A stretch of DNA of 64,000 nucleotides from NCBI GenBank assembly GCA_035347995.1, contig DAOPQD010000002.1, positions 23,015 through 87,014 on the forward strand, written 5' to 3'. Positions 17,228-25,014 of the stretch are shown here, piece after piece. How positions within the stretch are numbered: position 1 is the first letter of the stretch; each line of letters begins with the position of its first letter. A program made the position numbers and the translations under genes. The DNA is from JAAZNO01 sp012798275. Its GTDB lineage: Bacteria; Chloroflexota; Anaerolineae; B4-G1; SLSP01. The notes under the pieces are model-generated. The model was not told the origin of the DNA. It worked only from the letters and a program-made list of their open reading frames with translations, and searched no databases.

Positions 17228-18865
17228 CTAAGGATATAGCGCCGAGGCGATGTCGGCGCTATCCGCGGCGTGACCCTGGATCTCGCCGTACAGATCGTCA
17301 TAATCGCGGGTGCGGATCACCACCGGCATGGGCACTGCATGGCCCAAAATCAGCGCCTGTTGCCGAGTCTCCAGGCGCGCCAGCACCTCCCGCAACGCCG
17401 CCGAACCCGCCACCCCGGTGAACACCGCGCGGATGTCGTTCTCCTCGTCCAGCAACGCCGTGATCCGGGTGCCGATCTGGCTCATCACCTCCGGATCAAT
17501 CCCGCTGGGACGCTGGTCCACGACAAGCAAGGTGACGTTGTACTTACGCATCTCGCGGGCAATCGTCCCGAAAATCGTGTGTTTGGCGATGGCGGGATCG
17601 AGGAACTTGTGCGCCTCCTCGATAGTGATGACCAACGGGCGCGGCTCCTGCCCCTGTCCGCCCAGAGACGCCTCCTTGCGCGTCACATACGCCTGATGAA
17701 TGCGCCGGGTGATATAGTTCGCCACGAGGATGTAGGCCTCCAGCGCGTTGCCGTACCGTCCAAATTCCAGCACCACGCTCTTGCCGCTGTTGATGTAATC
17801 CAGAATCCGCCCGATGGGATCATCCGGAGCCTCGTCCACCAAAAAGCCGAAGCGGTACAGCTGCGCCAGCTTCCGCTGGATCGCGCCCAACGTCCCCTCG
17901 TGGATCTGCTTCCCGTCCTCGGTCAATGCCGCCAGCCCCTCATCCGGCTCATCGGAGAGCAAGCGACGCACCCAGGCCGGCCCCAGTCGGCGGCGGAGCA
18001 TATACAGGGCGTTAGTCTGCACCTCGGTGAAGCCGAACAGCGGCGCGAGCATCTCCAAATCCTCCGGCTCCAACTGCTCATAGCCGATGCGGACCGTGAA
18101 GTCCACCTTGCTGCCCCGGCGGCGCGAGGACTCCGGGTCGAGCGTGAAGACGCTCACGCGCCCGTCGTAAAAAAGCTGCCGCAGGCCCTTCACGTCCTGG
18201 CGCGACTCGTCCTGGCTCTTCCAGCCATATTCGTTGTGCATGTCGAAAATGAGGTTGACCGCCGCACGCTCCTGGATAATGCCGGCGAGCACCATCCGCG
18301 TGAGGAAAGTCTTGCCCGTGCCGCTTTTGCCGAAAATGCCGCTGGAGCGCTCCACAAAGCGCTTGAGATCCAGGGCGACGCGCGTGTCTGGCATCTCCAA
18401 CGGCTCGCCGATGTAAAAATGCCCCGCCTCGTCGGCGTTGCCAAAAATCTCGGCGACCTCTTCCGGGCTGGCGTCGTAGACCTGCGTGAAATGCGCGGGC
18501 ACCGTCTTGGCCGGGCGCACCTCGCCCTTCTCCAGCACCAGCATCGGCGTGATGTGCACCCGTCCCGAGGTCAGCGTGCCGCGGTAGGCGCGCGCCAGAA
18601 AGCCGTCCGGGTCCGCCGGGGGGAACTGCTCCACCTCCGGATGCTGCGTCTCCAGCGCCACGTCGGTGATCATACCGAAGAAGCGGCGCTCCGTCTGCCC
18701 CCGGATCACCACATAGCGCCCCACCGCCAGCCCCTCGATGAGGCGATCGGGAGCGAGTTTGGCGTCCAGCCCCCGGCTCAGACTACCGGCGACGACCACC
18801 CCCAGCGGCGAGGTCGTCGCCGCTGGCGGACGGGGGAACCAGCGTTCAAGTTCGGATTCGGACAT
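17228..18865 (-). CDS. HerA-type ATPase (DUF87, FtsK/HerA superfamily)
   Basis: A 545-residue protein with an N-terminal small beta domain of the HAS-barrel type (about 20-120), a Walker A motif GKSGTGKT at 179-186 and a Walker B-like LVITIEEAHKFLDP. A following LLVVDQRPSGIDPEVMSQIGTRI is typical of HerA-like translocases. HerA in archaea pairs with the nuclease NurA in DNA end resection; no NurA-like gene is next to it here. Bacterial homologues are common and mostly unstudied. It begins with ATG 18865 after a GAGGGGCC stretch and is about 80 bases upstream of the phosphatase. Confidence 0.85.
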   Translation of the reverse strand: MSESELERWFPRPPAATTSPLGVVVAGSLSRGLDAKLAPDRLIEGLAVGRYVVIRGQTERRFFGMITDVALETQHPEVEQFPPADPDGFLARAYRGTLTSGRVHITPMLVLEKGEVRPAKTVPAHFTQVYDASPEEVAEIFGNADEAGHFYIGEPLEMPDTRVALDLKRFVERSSGIFGKSGTGKTFLTRMVLAGIIQERAAVNLIFDMHNEYGWKSQDESRQDVKGLRQLFYDGRVSVFTLDPESSRRRGSKVDFTVRIGYEQLEPEDLEMLAPLFGFTEVQTNALYMLRRRLGPAWVRRLLSDEPDEGLAALTEDGKQIHEGTLGAIQRKLAQLYRFGFLVDEAPDDPIGRILDYINSGKSVVLEFGRYGNALEAYILVANYITRRIHQAYVTRKEASLGGQGQEPRPLVITIEEAHKFLDPAIAKHTIFGTIAREMRKYNVTLLVVDQRPSGIDPEVMSQIGTRITALLDEENDIRAVFTGVAGSAALREVLARLETRQQALILGHAVPMPVVIRTRDYDDLYGEIQGHAADSADIASALYP

Positions 18866-18874
18866 AAAGGCCCC

Positions 18875-18912
18875 TCAAAAAATGCGTGATGCGTAATGCG
18901 TAAAGATAGAAC
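18875..18912. repeat. Short TGCGTRA heptamer repeats
   Basis: The intergenic stretch between the HerA-type gene and the deacetylase contains three TGCGTGA/TGCGTAA units, related in style to the TGATGGG/TAATGGG units seen in other gaps of this window. Confidence 0.55.
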
Positions 18913-18963
18913 CCGTGCCCACGTGCTTACGTCTCCACGTACCCACATTCACACCTTTCCGGG

Positions 18964-19965
18964 CTACTCTGTAGACCATTCCCCCTCTTCCAGCATCGCG
19001 ATGAACCGCGCCAGCGGCCAGGTGCCAGGGACGCGCAACCGGGGCCAGGTATAGCGATTGTCCAACCGCTGCGTCGCCCCCCACTCGGTCGTCACGCCGC
19101 CCCAATAGCCGGCCGACTCCACCACCTTGAGCGTCAGCGCATCATATTGTCCAGAGGGATAGCAGAAAAACAGCGCTGGCTGATCCGTGTGCGCCTCCAC
19201 GGCCTCTTTGATCCCCAAAATCTGGTAGACGAGGAAATCCACGTCCCGGTTGCGCAGGTCGTAGTGATCGCGCCCGTGCGCCTGAATGGACATCCCGCCT
19301 TCCGCCATCTCACGCATCTCCGCCCAGGTCATATAAGCAGGGGCCTCGAAATGGGCTGGCGTCGCCAGCACGAAGAATTCCCCCACAAAGCCATATTGCT
19401 GCAGCAGGGGGAACACCGTAGTGTAAGCATCCTTGTACCCATCGTCGAAGGTGAGGACAATGGGCTTTGCAGGCAGCGGTTTGCCGGTGCTCAGCGCCTC
19501 GATGAGGTCGCGGAGATACACGGTCTGATACCCCTGCTCTTGGAGATAGCGCAGCTGCGCCTCGAAGAGCTCCGGCGTCACCGTCAGCCCGCGGCGAATG
19601 CCATCGGCATCGGGCGGCAGCTCCGAGACGTAGTGATACATCAGAATCGGCACGTGCAGCGCTGCCGGCGGCGGGGGATAGGTCGGCGTCGGTGAGGGCG
19701 TGAGCGTGGGGGTGAGCGTCGGCGCGGGAGTCGGAGTCCGCGTGGGCCTCGGCGTCGGGGTCCGCGTCGGCGTCGGAGTTGAAGTTGGCGTCGGCGTAGC
19801 CGTGGGGGTTGCCGTGGCCGTTGGCGTTGGCGAAGGGAGCGGCGTGAGCGTAGCCGTGGGCGTCGGCGTGTAGAATGCCTCAGTGAGGCTCGGCACGGTG
19901 ACTGGCAGGGTAAGCAACAGGAGGGTCAATGGCGTCAGCCACAGCAGCCATTTGAAGCGCTTCAT
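18964..19965 (-). CDS. Polysaccharide deacetylase with Thr/Pro-rich linker
   Basis: A 333-residue exported protein: an N-terminal hydrophobic segment (WLLWLTPLTLLLLTLPVTV), then about 70 residues of TPTPT-type repeats, then a NodB-homology domain from about residue 105. Catalytic marks are VLTFDDGYKDAYTT (the catalytic Asp and metal Asp), QAHGRDHYDL (metal histidines in H-x3-H) and FFCYPSGQYD. It would remove N-acetyl groups from extracellular polysaccharide or peptidoglycan. The Thr/Pro linker is a recurrent style in secreted proteins of Chloroflexota and occurs in three other proteins of this window. Its ATG overlaps the Nudix stop (ATGA), so the two are coupled. Confidence 0.88.
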   Translation of the reverse strand: MKRFKWLLWLTPLTLLLLTLPVTVPSLTEAFYTPTPTATLTPLPSPTPTATATPTATPTPTSTPTPTRTPTPRPTRTPTPAPTLTPTLTPSPTPTYPPPPAALHVPILMYHYVSELPPDADGIRRGLTVTPELFEAQLRYLQEQGYQTVYLRDLIEALSTGKPLPAKPIVLTFDDGYKDAYTTVFPLLQQYGFVGEFFVLATPAHFEAPAYMTWAEMREMAEGGMSIQAHGRDHYDLRNRDVDFLVYQILGIKEAVEAHTDQPALFFCYPSGQYDALTLKVVESAGYWGGVTTEWGATQRLDNRYTWPRLRVPGTWPLARFIAMLEEGEWSTE

Positions 19966-20525
19966 ACGTCCTCAGTCCTCGCCCGCAGCTGTTCCAGCCG
20001 CGCCAAAGCCTGCTCCGTCGCCCGAAAAGCCAATGGCGGCAACGCCTCCAGGGGAAAGAACGCCGCCTCGGCCGCGTCATCCGCCGCCGTCAGCACGCCG
20101 TCACTGATGCGCCCCCGATACACGAGCACGATGTCGGCCCCGCGAGCGTGTTCGCGGCCATACAGCGCCATGAACAGCTCCGGCGCCACCAACGTCAGGC
20201 CCGTCTCCTCCCGACACTCGCGGAGGGCAGCCTCCGGGGGGGATTCATCCTCATCCACAAAACCGGCCGGCAGGCTCCAATAGCCCCGTTGAGGGTCCCA
20301 GGCGCGGCGCACCAACAGCACGCGCCCGGCTGCGTCCTCCACGAGCGCCGCAGCAGCGACTTTGTGGTCGCGGAAAACCACCAGCCCACACGCCGGGCAG
20401 ACCCGTCGCACCCGCCCAAAGACAAAAGCGTCTTCCAGAGCCTGTCCGCAGCGGGGACAAAAATTCAGCTCCAGGGTCTGAGAGACCTTGTGCGGCTCAA
20501 TTTGGGGCAGGTGATGGGTTTCCAT
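19962..20525 (-). CDS. Nudix hydrolase with zinc ribbon (NudC-like)
   Basis: A protein of about 187 residues with an N-terminal zinc ribbon (CPRCG and CPACG pairs) followed by a Nudix domain. The Nudix box GFVDEDESPPEAALRECREETGL matches G-x5-E-x7-REUxEExGU fully. Zinc-ribbon Nudix proteins include NADH pyrophosphatases and ADP-ribose hydrolases; a definite substrate cannot be given. I place the start at ATG 20525, because the in-frame ATG 20546 adds only seven residues without a clear ribosome site. It overlaps the deacetylase by four bases. Confidence 0.85.
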   Translation of the reverse strand: METHHLPQIEPHKVSQTLELNFCPRCGQALEDAFVFGRVRRVCPACGLVVFRDHKVAAAALVEDAAGRVLLVRRAWDPQRGYWSLPAGFVDEDESPPEAALRECREETGLTLVAPELFMALYGREHARGADIVLVYRGRISDGVLTAADDAAEAAFFPLEALPPLAFRATEQALARLEQLRARTEDV

Positions 20526-20688
20526 AGCCCATTTATCGTACTGCATTCAGAGGCCGTGTCAAGACGCCATGAACCGGCGCCCTGGACACCCGGTAGATTC
20601 GTGGGCAGGCTTTTCCCACTCCAGAGGACTTCAATCTGCGGGGACGCCGTCTCCTGAGCCGGGACGCGCGGAATGGCCGCCGGTGCAC

Positions 20689-21561
20689 TCAGTGACGGCG
20701 GGAAAGTCGCCAGGTGCCGTAGCCCAGCCCTGCCGTAGCCACTCCCAGCAGGCCCGTCACCCACAGAGGAACCGTGGACTGAGGGTACGACGTCTCCGTC
20801 TCTGGGGCCTCGAGCGTCGCCGTCGGCTCTTCGGGCGCCGCCGTAATGGTGATCGGCGCCGTCTCCGAGAAAGCCGCGACTGTCTTCAAGGTCATCGTGA
20901 CGTCTGCGGTCGCCTCCGCGCACTCGCCGGAGCCGTCCTCCGCACATGCGTCGAGGGTAGCCGTCGCCTCGGGAACGGCCGGTGCGGCCGCGAATCCCTC
21001 TTCCCCACCCCCAAGGCCGCCAGCGCCCGGCGGGGCGCTGAGATATCCCTCTTCGAAACCGCCCAGGCCGTAGACAGGTTCTTCCGCAGCGACCGTAGGC
21101 TGCGGCAGCGGCGCAGGCGCCGACCGGCTCAAGGCTTGAGTCTCCGTGATCGGCGCTTCTTGATACAGCATGGCTTCCGGCGTCTCTGGCGACAGCGCCG
21201 CCGACTCGCGTTGCTCTGTCGGCATGGGCGCGGGGTTGAGATTCAGGCCCACGGCGACCACGAAAGCAGCAGCGCTCACGACCGTCGCCAGACGCATCGC
21301 CCACAGCGACGACGGGCTGCGCCGCGGGCGCGCTGGAGCTGCCGCCGGCGATGCCACCATCGCGGGGGTCAACAAATAGTTGCGGGGAGGCTCGCGCAGG
21401 GGCGCTGTCTGCAGCAGCGCAATTGTCTGACGCAACAGCGCCACACGCTGCTGTAATTCAGCATCGTGTGCGAGATCGGCTTCCAACGCCCGCTGCTCCC
21501 CAGACGGCAGCTGGTGATCCAGGTAAGCCGAAAGTTGTTCCTCAGTCCAAGGCCTTCCCAT
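20689..21561 (-). CDS. Anti-sigma factor with single transmembrane segment
   Basis: A 290-residue protein. The first 55 residues (WTEEQLSAYLDHQLPSGEQRALEADLAHDAELQQRV) form the helical anti-sigma domain seen in zf-HC2/RsgI-like regulators, but the zinc-binding H-x3-C-x2-C is absent. One transmembrane helix follows at about 92-110 (AMRLATVVSAAAFVVAVGLNL). A long low-complexity Glu/Ala/Thr/Pro-rich region then leads to a second hydrophobic stretch and a basic tail (VTGLLGVATAGLGYGTWRLSRRH). It lies 16 bases downstream of an ECF sigma factor and should hold it at the membrane. The inducing signal is unknown. Confidence 0.8.
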   Translation of the reverse strand: MGRPWTEEQLSAYLDHQLPSGEQRALEADLAHDAELQQRVALLRQTIALLQTAPLREPPRNYLLTPAMVASPAAAPARPRRSPSSLWAMRLATVVSAAAFVVAVGLNLNPAPMPTEQRESAALSPETPEAMLYQEAPITETQALSRSAPAPLPQPTVAAEEPVYGLGGFEEGYLSAPPGAGGLGGGEEGFAAAPAVPEATATLDACAEDGSGECAEATADVTMTLKTVAAFSETAPITITAAPEEPTATLEAPETETSYPQSTVPLWVTGLLGVATAGLGYGTWRLSRRH

Positions 21562-21577
21562 GAGTTATCGCCTCCCC

Positions 21578-22198
21578 CTATACCCTGTTGTCCAGACGAT
21601 AACGGTAGGGTAAAAGTTCCCGTTGCTCGAGCAACAGGTCTCGCATCTTGCCGCGAGCGCGCGCCAGCCGCGATTTCACCGTTCCCAATTGAATTTGCAG
21701 CGTCTCGGCCACCTCCTCGTACGAAAGGCCCAGCCGGTCTACCAACACCAACACCGTGCGTTGATCTTCAGGCAGCCTGGCGAGGGCGTCTTCCAGCAGC
21801 TGCCGCAGCTCGTCTCGTTCGACGGCCTCCTCAGGAAGCTCCGCGCGATCCCGCAAATGCGGATTGGCCTCTTCCTCCAGGTCACCGAAGGCTTCCCACG
21901 AGACACTCGGACGGCGTTTAGCATGGCGCAGCGCATCGTAGCAGGCGTTGGTGACGATGCGCAGCAACCACGCGCGGAACGAGCCGCCGCGAAATTGCGC
22001 GAGGTTGCGGTACGCGGAGATGCAGGCCTCTTGGGTGGCATCATCCGCTGCGGCGGGATCCTGCAGCAGATGGTATGCCAGGTTGTAGGCCTGAGTTTGA
22101 TAATGCAGCAGCAGCGCATTAAACGCATCCAGGTTCCCTCGTTGCGCGGCGTGCACGAGGGCCGTCTCGTCCCAGGATGCGGCATCGGTTAGTTCCAT
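21578..22198 (-). CDS. ECF-type RNA polymerase sigma factor
   Basis: A protein of about 206 residues with region 2 (FNALLLHYQTQAYNLAYHLLQDPAAADDATQEACISAYRNL...GSFRAWLLRIVTNACYDALR) and region 4 (LPEDQRTVLVLVDRLGLSYEEVAETLQIQLGTVKSRLARARGKMRDLL), the standard sigma-70 family ECF layout. The start is ATG 22198, preceded by GGAGAGCAGGT; the frame upstream lacks a ribosome site. It is followed closely by a membrane anti-sigma factor, so it presumably responds to an envelope signal. Possible targets include the surface genes nearby, but no matching promoters were identified. Confidence 0.9.
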   Translation of the reverse strand: MELTDAASWDETALVHAAQRGNLDAFNALLLHYQTQAYNLAYHLLQDPAAADDATQEACISAYRNLAQFRGGSFRAWLLRIVTNACYDALRHAKRRPSVSWEAFGDLEEEANPHLRDRAELPEEAVERDELRQLLEDALARLPEDQRTVLVLVDRLGLSYEEVAETLQIQLGTVKSRLARARGKMRDLLLEQRELLPYRYRLDNRV

Positions 22199-22321
22199 AC
22201 CTGCTCTCCACGGCAGTGAGGTGAACAGAAAACCGTGAGAAGTCAACAGTAAGCGGTGAGCAGGGAAGTGTTACGCGGAGCTCCTCACCGCTCTCTGCTC
22301 ACTACCCTCTCTGCGCTGCAC

Positions 22322-22349
22322 TTGACGAAACACCAATTCCGGTTATACT
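22322..22349 (+). promoter_or_regulatory. Probable promoter of tRNA-Leu
   Basis: TTGACG at 22322-22327 and TATACT at 22344-22349 are separated by 16 bases. Transcription would begin only a few bases before the tRNA 5' end. Confidence 0.6.
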
Positions 22350-22358
22350 CACAGCCAG

Positions 22359-22441
22359 GCCGGAGTGGCGGAATCGGCAGACGCAAACGACTCAAAATCG
22401 TTCGGGTGATCCCCGTGTGGGTTCGACTCCCACCTCCGGCA
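22359..22441 (+). tRNA. tRNA-Leu (anticodon CAA)
   Basis: The acceptor strands GCCGGAG and CTCCGGC pair fully. The D-arm reads GTGGCGGAATCGGCAGAC, the anticodon loop is CTCAAAA with anticodon CAA, a long variable arm (CGGGTGATCCCCG) marks a class II tRNA, and the T-arm contains GGTTCGACTCC. CCA is not encoded. Confidence 0.96.
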
Positions 22442-22448
22442 TTATAAC

Positions 22449-22486
22449 CGAAAAGAGGATGGCTACAAGCGCCCTCCTCTTTTTTG
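22449..22486 (+). terminator. Rho-independent terminator after tRNA-Leu
   Basis: AAAAGAGGA and TCCTCTTTT form the stem around a 15-base loop and run directly into a stretch of T residues, just eight bases past the tRNA. Confidence 0.85.
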
Positions 22487-22514
22487 TTCCCTCACAGGGC
22501 CGGGGACCTGCCAT

Positions 22515-23165
22515 TCAGGCCGCCCCCTCCAACAGCCGCCATAACACCGGCTCGGCATCGAGCACCGCCGGTGCGGCGAATTCTGCACCGTCTCCCGGAA
22601 CGCCATCCGGCCGCACGAGGATGGTGCGGATTCCAAACGGCGCCGCTCCCTGCAAATTGGGACGCTGATCGTCGAGGAGCACACACTCAGAGCCTTTCGC
22701 CTGCAACAAGGTGAGCAACTGCGCATAGGCCTCAGGGTGTGGCTTCGCCAGATACCTCAGATCGCGCACGTCCACAATGCGCTCAAAGTGCTCGCGGATG
22801 TCCATGCAGGTGAGGATCTGCTCGGCCCAGCTGGCAATGGCGTTGGTAAAAATCACTTTGGCAGCCGGCAGGCGCGCGAGCATCGCCCCCAGCGCCGGGG
22901 CAGGCGCAAGGTAGCGAGCCACATCCACGCGATGCACGTCCTCCAGGTAATCCTCCACGTCCACCTCGGGATGATGGTACAGCAAACCGGACATGGTCGT
23001 GCCGTAACGGGCATGATACTCGCGGCGCAGAGTATGTGCCATTTCCGGCGTGATGTCTAGCGCCCGCGCCAACCAGGCCTCGATGCGCTGTCGCACCTCA
23101 AGGAACAGCCCCGAAGTGTCCAGGTACAGCGTGTCATCGAGATCGAAGAGCAGATAGCGGATCAT
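22515..23165 (-). CDS. HAD-superfamily hydrolase (pyrimidine 5'-nucleotidase-like)
   Basis: A 216-residue HAD phosphatase. Motif I is FDLDDTLY at residues 7-14 (nucleophile Asp and acid Asp), motif II is VIFTNA, motif III the lysine in LAKPHPEAY, and motif IV VLLDDQRPN. The layout and DLDDTLYLDTSGL resemble Sdt1/YjjG-type pyrimidine nucleotidases. The start ATG 23165 begins the domain directly; the upstream frame extension is not supported. It is 54 bases downstream of the UbiD gene on the same strand. The substrate is a guess from subfamily look. Confidence 0.83.
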   Translation of the reverse strand: MIRYLLFDLDDTLYLDTSGLFLEVRQRIEAWLARALDITPEMAHTLRREYHARYGTTMSGLLYHHPEVDVEDYLEDVHRVDVARYLAPAPALGAMLARLPAAKVIFTNAIASWAEQILTCMDIREHFERIVDVRDLRYLAKPHPEAYAQLLTLLQAKGSECVLLDDQRPNLQGAAPFGIRTILVRPDGVPGDGAEFAAPAVLDAEPVLWRLLEGAA

Positions 23166-23219
23166 AGAATTTCCCAGCGTCGTGAATTTCGAATGGCCGC
23201 GCGCCATGAGACGCGCGCC

Positions 23220-24746
23220 TCACAGCCCCAGGGTCTCCCACAGGGCCGCGATGCGCGCCGTAACCTCCGGGCTCATGCGCGCGACTTCGGGCCACTGGCG
23301 CGTGTAGCCCTCTTCGGGCCATTTGGCCGTCGCATCAATGCCGATTTTGCCGCCAAATGCGGGCTGATAGGAGGCGTGATCCAGCTGGTCCACCGGCCCA
23401 TCGCCAATGAGCACGTCCCGCGACCAGTCCACATTCCCCAACGCCTGCCACGCCGCCGTCATGGGATCCTGCACGTCCACCCACCCATCCACCACCACCA
23501 CGGCCTTCGCCAGGCTGAGCAACGCCAGCCCCCACAACCCGTGAATGACCTTGCGAGCCTGTCCCGGATAGCGTTTGTGGATGCTCACCAGCACCAGGTT
23601 GTGGAACACGCCGGGTGCGGGCATCGCCAGATCCACCACTTCGGGCAGGAACAGCCGCAGCAGCGGCAAAAACAGCCGCTCCGTGGCCTTCCCCATCCAG
23701 TAATCCTCCATCGGCGGGACACCAACGACCGTCGCCGGATAGAGGGCGTCGCGCCGACGGGTGATGGCCGTGACATGAAACGCGGGGAAGGATTCCACCG
23801 GTGTATAATAGCCGGTATGATCGCCAAACGGCCCTTCGGGGCGCTGATCGGCGGGATCTACGTAGCCCTCGATGACCATGTCGGCGTTGGCGGGGACGGT
23901 GAGCGGCTGCGTGACACAGCGCACGAACTCCACCGGCCTGCCGCGCAGCCATCCCGCCAGCAGATATTCGTCAACATCGGGAGGCAGCGGGGCGGACGCG
24001 GCCCAGATGCACGCGGGATCTCCCCCCAATACCACCGCCGCCGGAATCACCGATTTCGGATTTCGGAGCCTGGATTTTGGAGCGCCGGCTTCTGATCCTT
24101 GATCTTTGATCCCCGACTCTCGCACCACGCGCTCGTGTTCCGCGCCGCCCTTATGCCGCTGCCAGTGCACCAGCAGGGTACGGGAATCCACCTTCTGCAG
24201 GCGATACATGCCCACGTTGCGCACGCCGGTCTCCGGGTGACAGGTCACCACTTGCGGCAAAGTGATGAAGGGACCGCCGTCCTTGGGCCAACACGTGAGA
24301 ATGGGGATCCCATCCAGGGAAGCGGAATCCGTCGCCACGAGCTCCTGGCACGGGCCACGCTTGACCCGCCGCGGTTTGACTCCCGCCGCGCGCAGCGCCT
24401 GCAGCAGCGAGACCCCCCTTCCCAGCGCCGCACCAGCATTCGACGGCGGGCGCAGGTCGAGCAAGCGCGCCAGATTGTGAGTGAGCGCTTCCAGCTCCTC
24501 GACGTGCAACGCCCACGCCATCCGCTGCGCGCTGCCGAAGGCGTTGATGAGGACCGGCAGCTCATAGCCGGCGACGTTCTCGAAGAGCAGCGCCTTGTTC
24601 TGCGCCGCCGGCCCTCGGCTTAAGCGCTCGACGACCGCCGTGATTTCCAGCTCGGCGGCGATGGGCGTGGTCACGCGCCGCAATTCCCCGCGCGCTTCCA
24701 GCAGCGCGACAAACTCCTGCAGGTCCTGGTGTTGTGGGATAGACAT
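23220..24746 (-). CDS. UbiD-family prenylated-FMN decarboxylase
   Basis: A 508-residue member of the UbiD family, which decarboxylates aromatic or unsaturated acids with prenylated FMN. Seen marks are LQEFVALLEARGELRRV at the start, the metal/prFMN binding region GPFGDHTGYYTP, FHVTAITRRRDALYPATVVGVPPMEDYWMG, VDVQDPMTAAWQALGNVD and the C-terminal GKIGIDATAKWPEEG. This overall pattern is close to the 4-hydroxy-3-polyprenylbenzoate and menaquinone-type decarboxylases. About 20 odd residues (SGIKDQGSEAGAPKSRLRNPKS) lie in a loop near residue 220 and derive from a repeat insertion. No UbiX flavin prenyltransferase is adjacent. Substrate is undetermined. Confidence 0.9.
   Translation of the reverse strand: MSIPQHQDLQEFVALLEARGELRRVTTPIAAELEITAVVERLSRGPAAQNKALLFENVAGYELPVLINAFGSAQRMAWALHVEELEALTHNLARLLDLRPPSNAGAALGRGVSLLQALRAAGVKPRRVKRGPCQELVATDSASLDGIPILTCWPKDGGPFITLPQVVTCHPETGVRNVGMYRLQKVDSRTLLVHWQRHKGGAEHERVVRESGIKDQGSEAGAPKSRLRNPKSVIPAAVVLGGDPACIWAASAPLPPDVDEYLLAGWLRGRPVEFVRCVTQPLTVPANADMVIEGYVDPADQRPEGPFGDHTGYYTPVESFPAFHVTAITRRRDALYPATVVGVPPMEDYWMGKATERLFLPLLRLFLPEVVDLAMPAPGVFHNLVLVSIHKRYPGQARKVIHGLWGLALLSLAKAVVVVDGWVDVQDPMTAAWQALGNVDWSRDVLIGDGPVDQLDHASYQPAFGGKIGIDATAKWPEEGYTRQWPEVARMSPEVTARIAALWETLGL
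24047..24120. repeat. Repeat-derived insertion within the UbiD gene
   Basis: Here the GC-rich coding sequence changes to GATTTCGGATTTCGGA, TGGATTTTGG and TGATCCTTGATCTTTGATCC units. The words match the AAAATCC repeat family at 11261 and 48592. The insertion keeps the reading frame and lies in a loop between conserved strands. Confidence 0.65.
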
Positions 24747-25014
24747 TCAACTCCCTCACTCTGCGCCGGCTGTCATGCGCCGCCCGTCCAGGGTGCCGGC
24801 CATGACCTCAGGCTCAGCGAGAAGCGTTTGGGGGAAACCGGCAGCGATCCCCGCTGAGTGGACATGTTCCTCTGGTACACCGCCGGGGATGAAAATAAGT
24901 TCGCATGAAGACCCGATAGGTTTCAAGAGACTTGATATGCTCGGCTGCATCCTCTTTAATTTCCGATCCGTGAGGCATTTTCTGGGGAGAACAGGCAAAC
25001 AGACACGGCACGCC
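24747..25014. other. Intergenic stretch with no assignable gene
   Basis: These 268 bases separate comM and the UbiD gene, both on the minus strand. Two overlapping minus-strand frames of 65 and 80 codons exist (24814-25011 and 24756-24998); parts of each look protein-like, but neither matches a family I know. It may be a decayed or frameshifted small gene. Confidence 0.4.

Noticed and set aside
15787..17421. A 544-codon plus-strand open frame
   Set aside because: It lies opposite the phospholipase D and phosphatase genes, is extremely rich in Arg/His, and matches no family; it is an antisense shadow of GC-rich coding sequence.
19680..19880. Low-complexity repeat array in the deacetylase gene as a mobile or CRISPR element
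   Set aside because: The imperfect GGCGTCGG-type repeats encode the Thr/Pro linker of the protein and need no other explanation.
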